Assembly: GCA_023101725.1 (NCBI GenBank)
Contig: JALJCO010013425.1
Span: 20,821 to 84,820, forward strand
Reading direction: 5' to 3'
Length of the DNA: 64,000 bases
Source of the DNA: Atherinomorus stipes
Taxonomy: Eukaryota; Chordata; Actinopteri; Atheriniformes; Atherinidae
Positions 62,669 to 64,000 of this stretch are shown in pieces. The notes below the pieces were generated by a model. It searched no databases and was not told the origin of the DNA. It worked only from the letters and a program-made list of their open reading frames with translations. A program made the position numbers and the translations under genes. The number at the start of each line of letters is the position of its first letter. The stretch's first letter is position 1.

Positions 62669-63538
62669 AGGAATAGTACACCCACACAATGATTTGCATT
62701 CATTTTCTACTCAGGAGCACTTTTTAATATCTCAAATGCAGTCGAAGATCGGACAGGTTTTTTATTTTAACTTTCATATAACGGAGTTCACCAGCGACTG
62801 AACCAAAAAGGTCCATAAAAGTCCACAAAAACTTGTCAATATTCCTCCATACTGCTCGTCCAATGTAGTCCAAGTGTCCTGAGTGGGTGCCGTCCATAAT
62901 TCACTCAAAATGACATAATGTAGTATATTTTTATAGCTTAAATAGTACTACATCTAGCTGCCGCGAAGCACGCCCATGCAAGTTCACGACACTACGGAAG
63001 CCGCGGCAGACAAGGTCGCATGTTCTCTTTTTCTTTCTTTCTTTGTTTTAAATCAATAGCTAACCCCACTTGTGTTTGTCCCGGTTTGTCCGAAGCTTGG
63101 TTGCTCATAGCACAATGCAAACAGCAAATTTCTTCTTCTGTGCTTGCATTATCGGCAGAGTAGGTGCTGAATGTTGCGGCTTCCGTAGTGTCGTGAAGTC
63201 GCACGAACACGCAAATAGAAAGTGTAATGTACGACTGTTTAGGCTATGGAAATATACTAAATGATGTCGTCTGGAGTAAATTATGGACGCTACTCACTCG
63301 GGACACTTGGATTACATTGGACGAGCAGTATGGAAGAATATTGCCAAGTTTTTGTGGACTTTTATGGACCTTTTTGGTTCAGGCGCTGGTGAACTCAATT
63401 AAATAAAAGTTGGGGGAAAACGAAAACCTTTCCAATCTCCGGCTGCATTTGAGAGATTAAAAAAGTGCTCTCGAGTTTTGGTCAGCATGAGGGTGAGTAT
63501 TAAATGAACGCACATCATTCTGTGGGTGAACTATTCCT
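62669..63538. mobile_element. TTAA-flanked fold-back MITE, 870 bp
   Basis: The ends AGGAATAGTACACCCACA and TGTGGGTGAACTATTCCT are inverted repeats. TTAA lies at 62665-62668 and 63539-63542. The AGGAATAGTTCACCCA terminus is common in teleost genomes. The arms are long imperfect palindromes (for example AAAAGGTCCATAAAAGTCCA against TGGACTTTTATGGACCTTTT). Confidence 0.88.
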
Positions 63539-64000
63539 TTAATCTCTACAGGAGTCGACATCCCAGCTAGTATAGACCATCCAATGCTCAGAGAAGCTTC
63601 AAAGAAACCCAAGAGCTATATCTCAGTCTCTCCAGTTAACATGTTAAATGTTAAAGTTTTTGACAGTTCTAAAATAGTTTGCCTTTTTTATGGGGGTAGC
63701 AGGAGAAAGTCTCTTCTTTCTAAAAATGAAGATGGCAGCACAGCTTACAATATGTTTGCAGCTTTACTCAACTCATAAGATTCAGTCTCCCTTTTTTGGT
63801 GTTTGGACATCGTCAAGTTTTAGCCTCAGTCATAGTGTTGATCTCTACAGAGAATATCTTCTGATTTCATGTCTCATTTGAAAAAATCAAATCACATTTT
63901 ATTTAGAAAGTACTTTTCTACAAGAGGCAGCACAAAGTGCTTCACATAAAACAAGTCTTCATCAAAAGTTTTGTTTTAATCTCTCATGCTGTCAAACAGT
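63539..64000. other. Window end, no gene seen
   Basis: Ends in a segment (63880-63950) resembling a fish interspersed repeat (TTTTATTTAGAAAGTACTTT, CAAAGTGCTTCACATAAAAC). It is cut off by the window edge. Confidence 0.4.

Noticed and set aside
45300..64000. selenof (head-to-head neighbour of HS2ST1 in mammals) upstream of the promoter
   Set aside because: I looked for its N-terminal and conserved Cys-rich exons on the plus strand and found none. The arrangement is either not conserved here or lies beyond the window.

Overview
This looks like vertebrate nuclear DNA from a teleost fish, probably a percomorph. It is intron-rich and AT-rich, and it is packed with fish-type mobile DNA: Tc1-like elements, hAT-type MITEs, TTAA-flanked and TWA-flanked MITEs, a V-SINE-like tRNA SINE, L2/CR1-type LINE pieces and long AT microsatellites. 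I cannot name the species from sequence alone.

The only host protein-coding gene I can support is hs2st1, heparan sulfate 2-O-sulfotransferase 1. It lies on the minus strand from the start codon at 44965 to the stop codon at 18923. Seven coding exons join without a frame break into a 357-residue type II Golgi protein. It keeps the PAPS-binding loop, the catalytic histidine region, the 3'-phosphate-binding motif and both expected N-glycosylation sites. All six introns are GT-AG. Intron 4 is only 86 bp, and the others (2.7 to 7.1 kb) are loaded with transposons.

Bases 1-18922 are the 3' flank, part of it probably 3' UTR. They hold Tc1-like fragments, an L2 3' end split by another repeat, several TTAA MITEs, two copies of an unnamed repeat family (called F1 here), a tRNA-derived SINE, a common teleost repeat and a perfect 33-bp hairpin 1 kb past the stop codon. 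Bases 18923-44965 are the gene. Its introns contain a 21-bp minisatellite, large fold-back hAT composites, a Tc1 element opened by 3.2 kb of other elements, a THAP-encoding P-like element inside a hAT element, and a three-level nest (Tc1, then hAT, then a TTAA MITE). Bases 44966-64000 are the upstream side. They contain the likely promoter, a TA-flanked MITE, a THAP-domain remnant in an inverted repeat cluster, a 1.3-kb block of homopolymer-rich sequence that looks like an assembly artefact, a dead LINE reverse transcriptase with a TTAA MITE inserted in it, a possible solo LTR, microsatellites, another Tc1-like element carrying a TAA-flanked MITE, and an 870-bp fold-back MITE.

I found no prokaryotic-style system, CRISPR array or operon. 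The most unusual content is the transposon architecture. Many nested insertions can be ordered in time because the target-site duplications are still readable. Host genes other than hs2st1 are not visible, and short unrecognised exons cannot be excluded.
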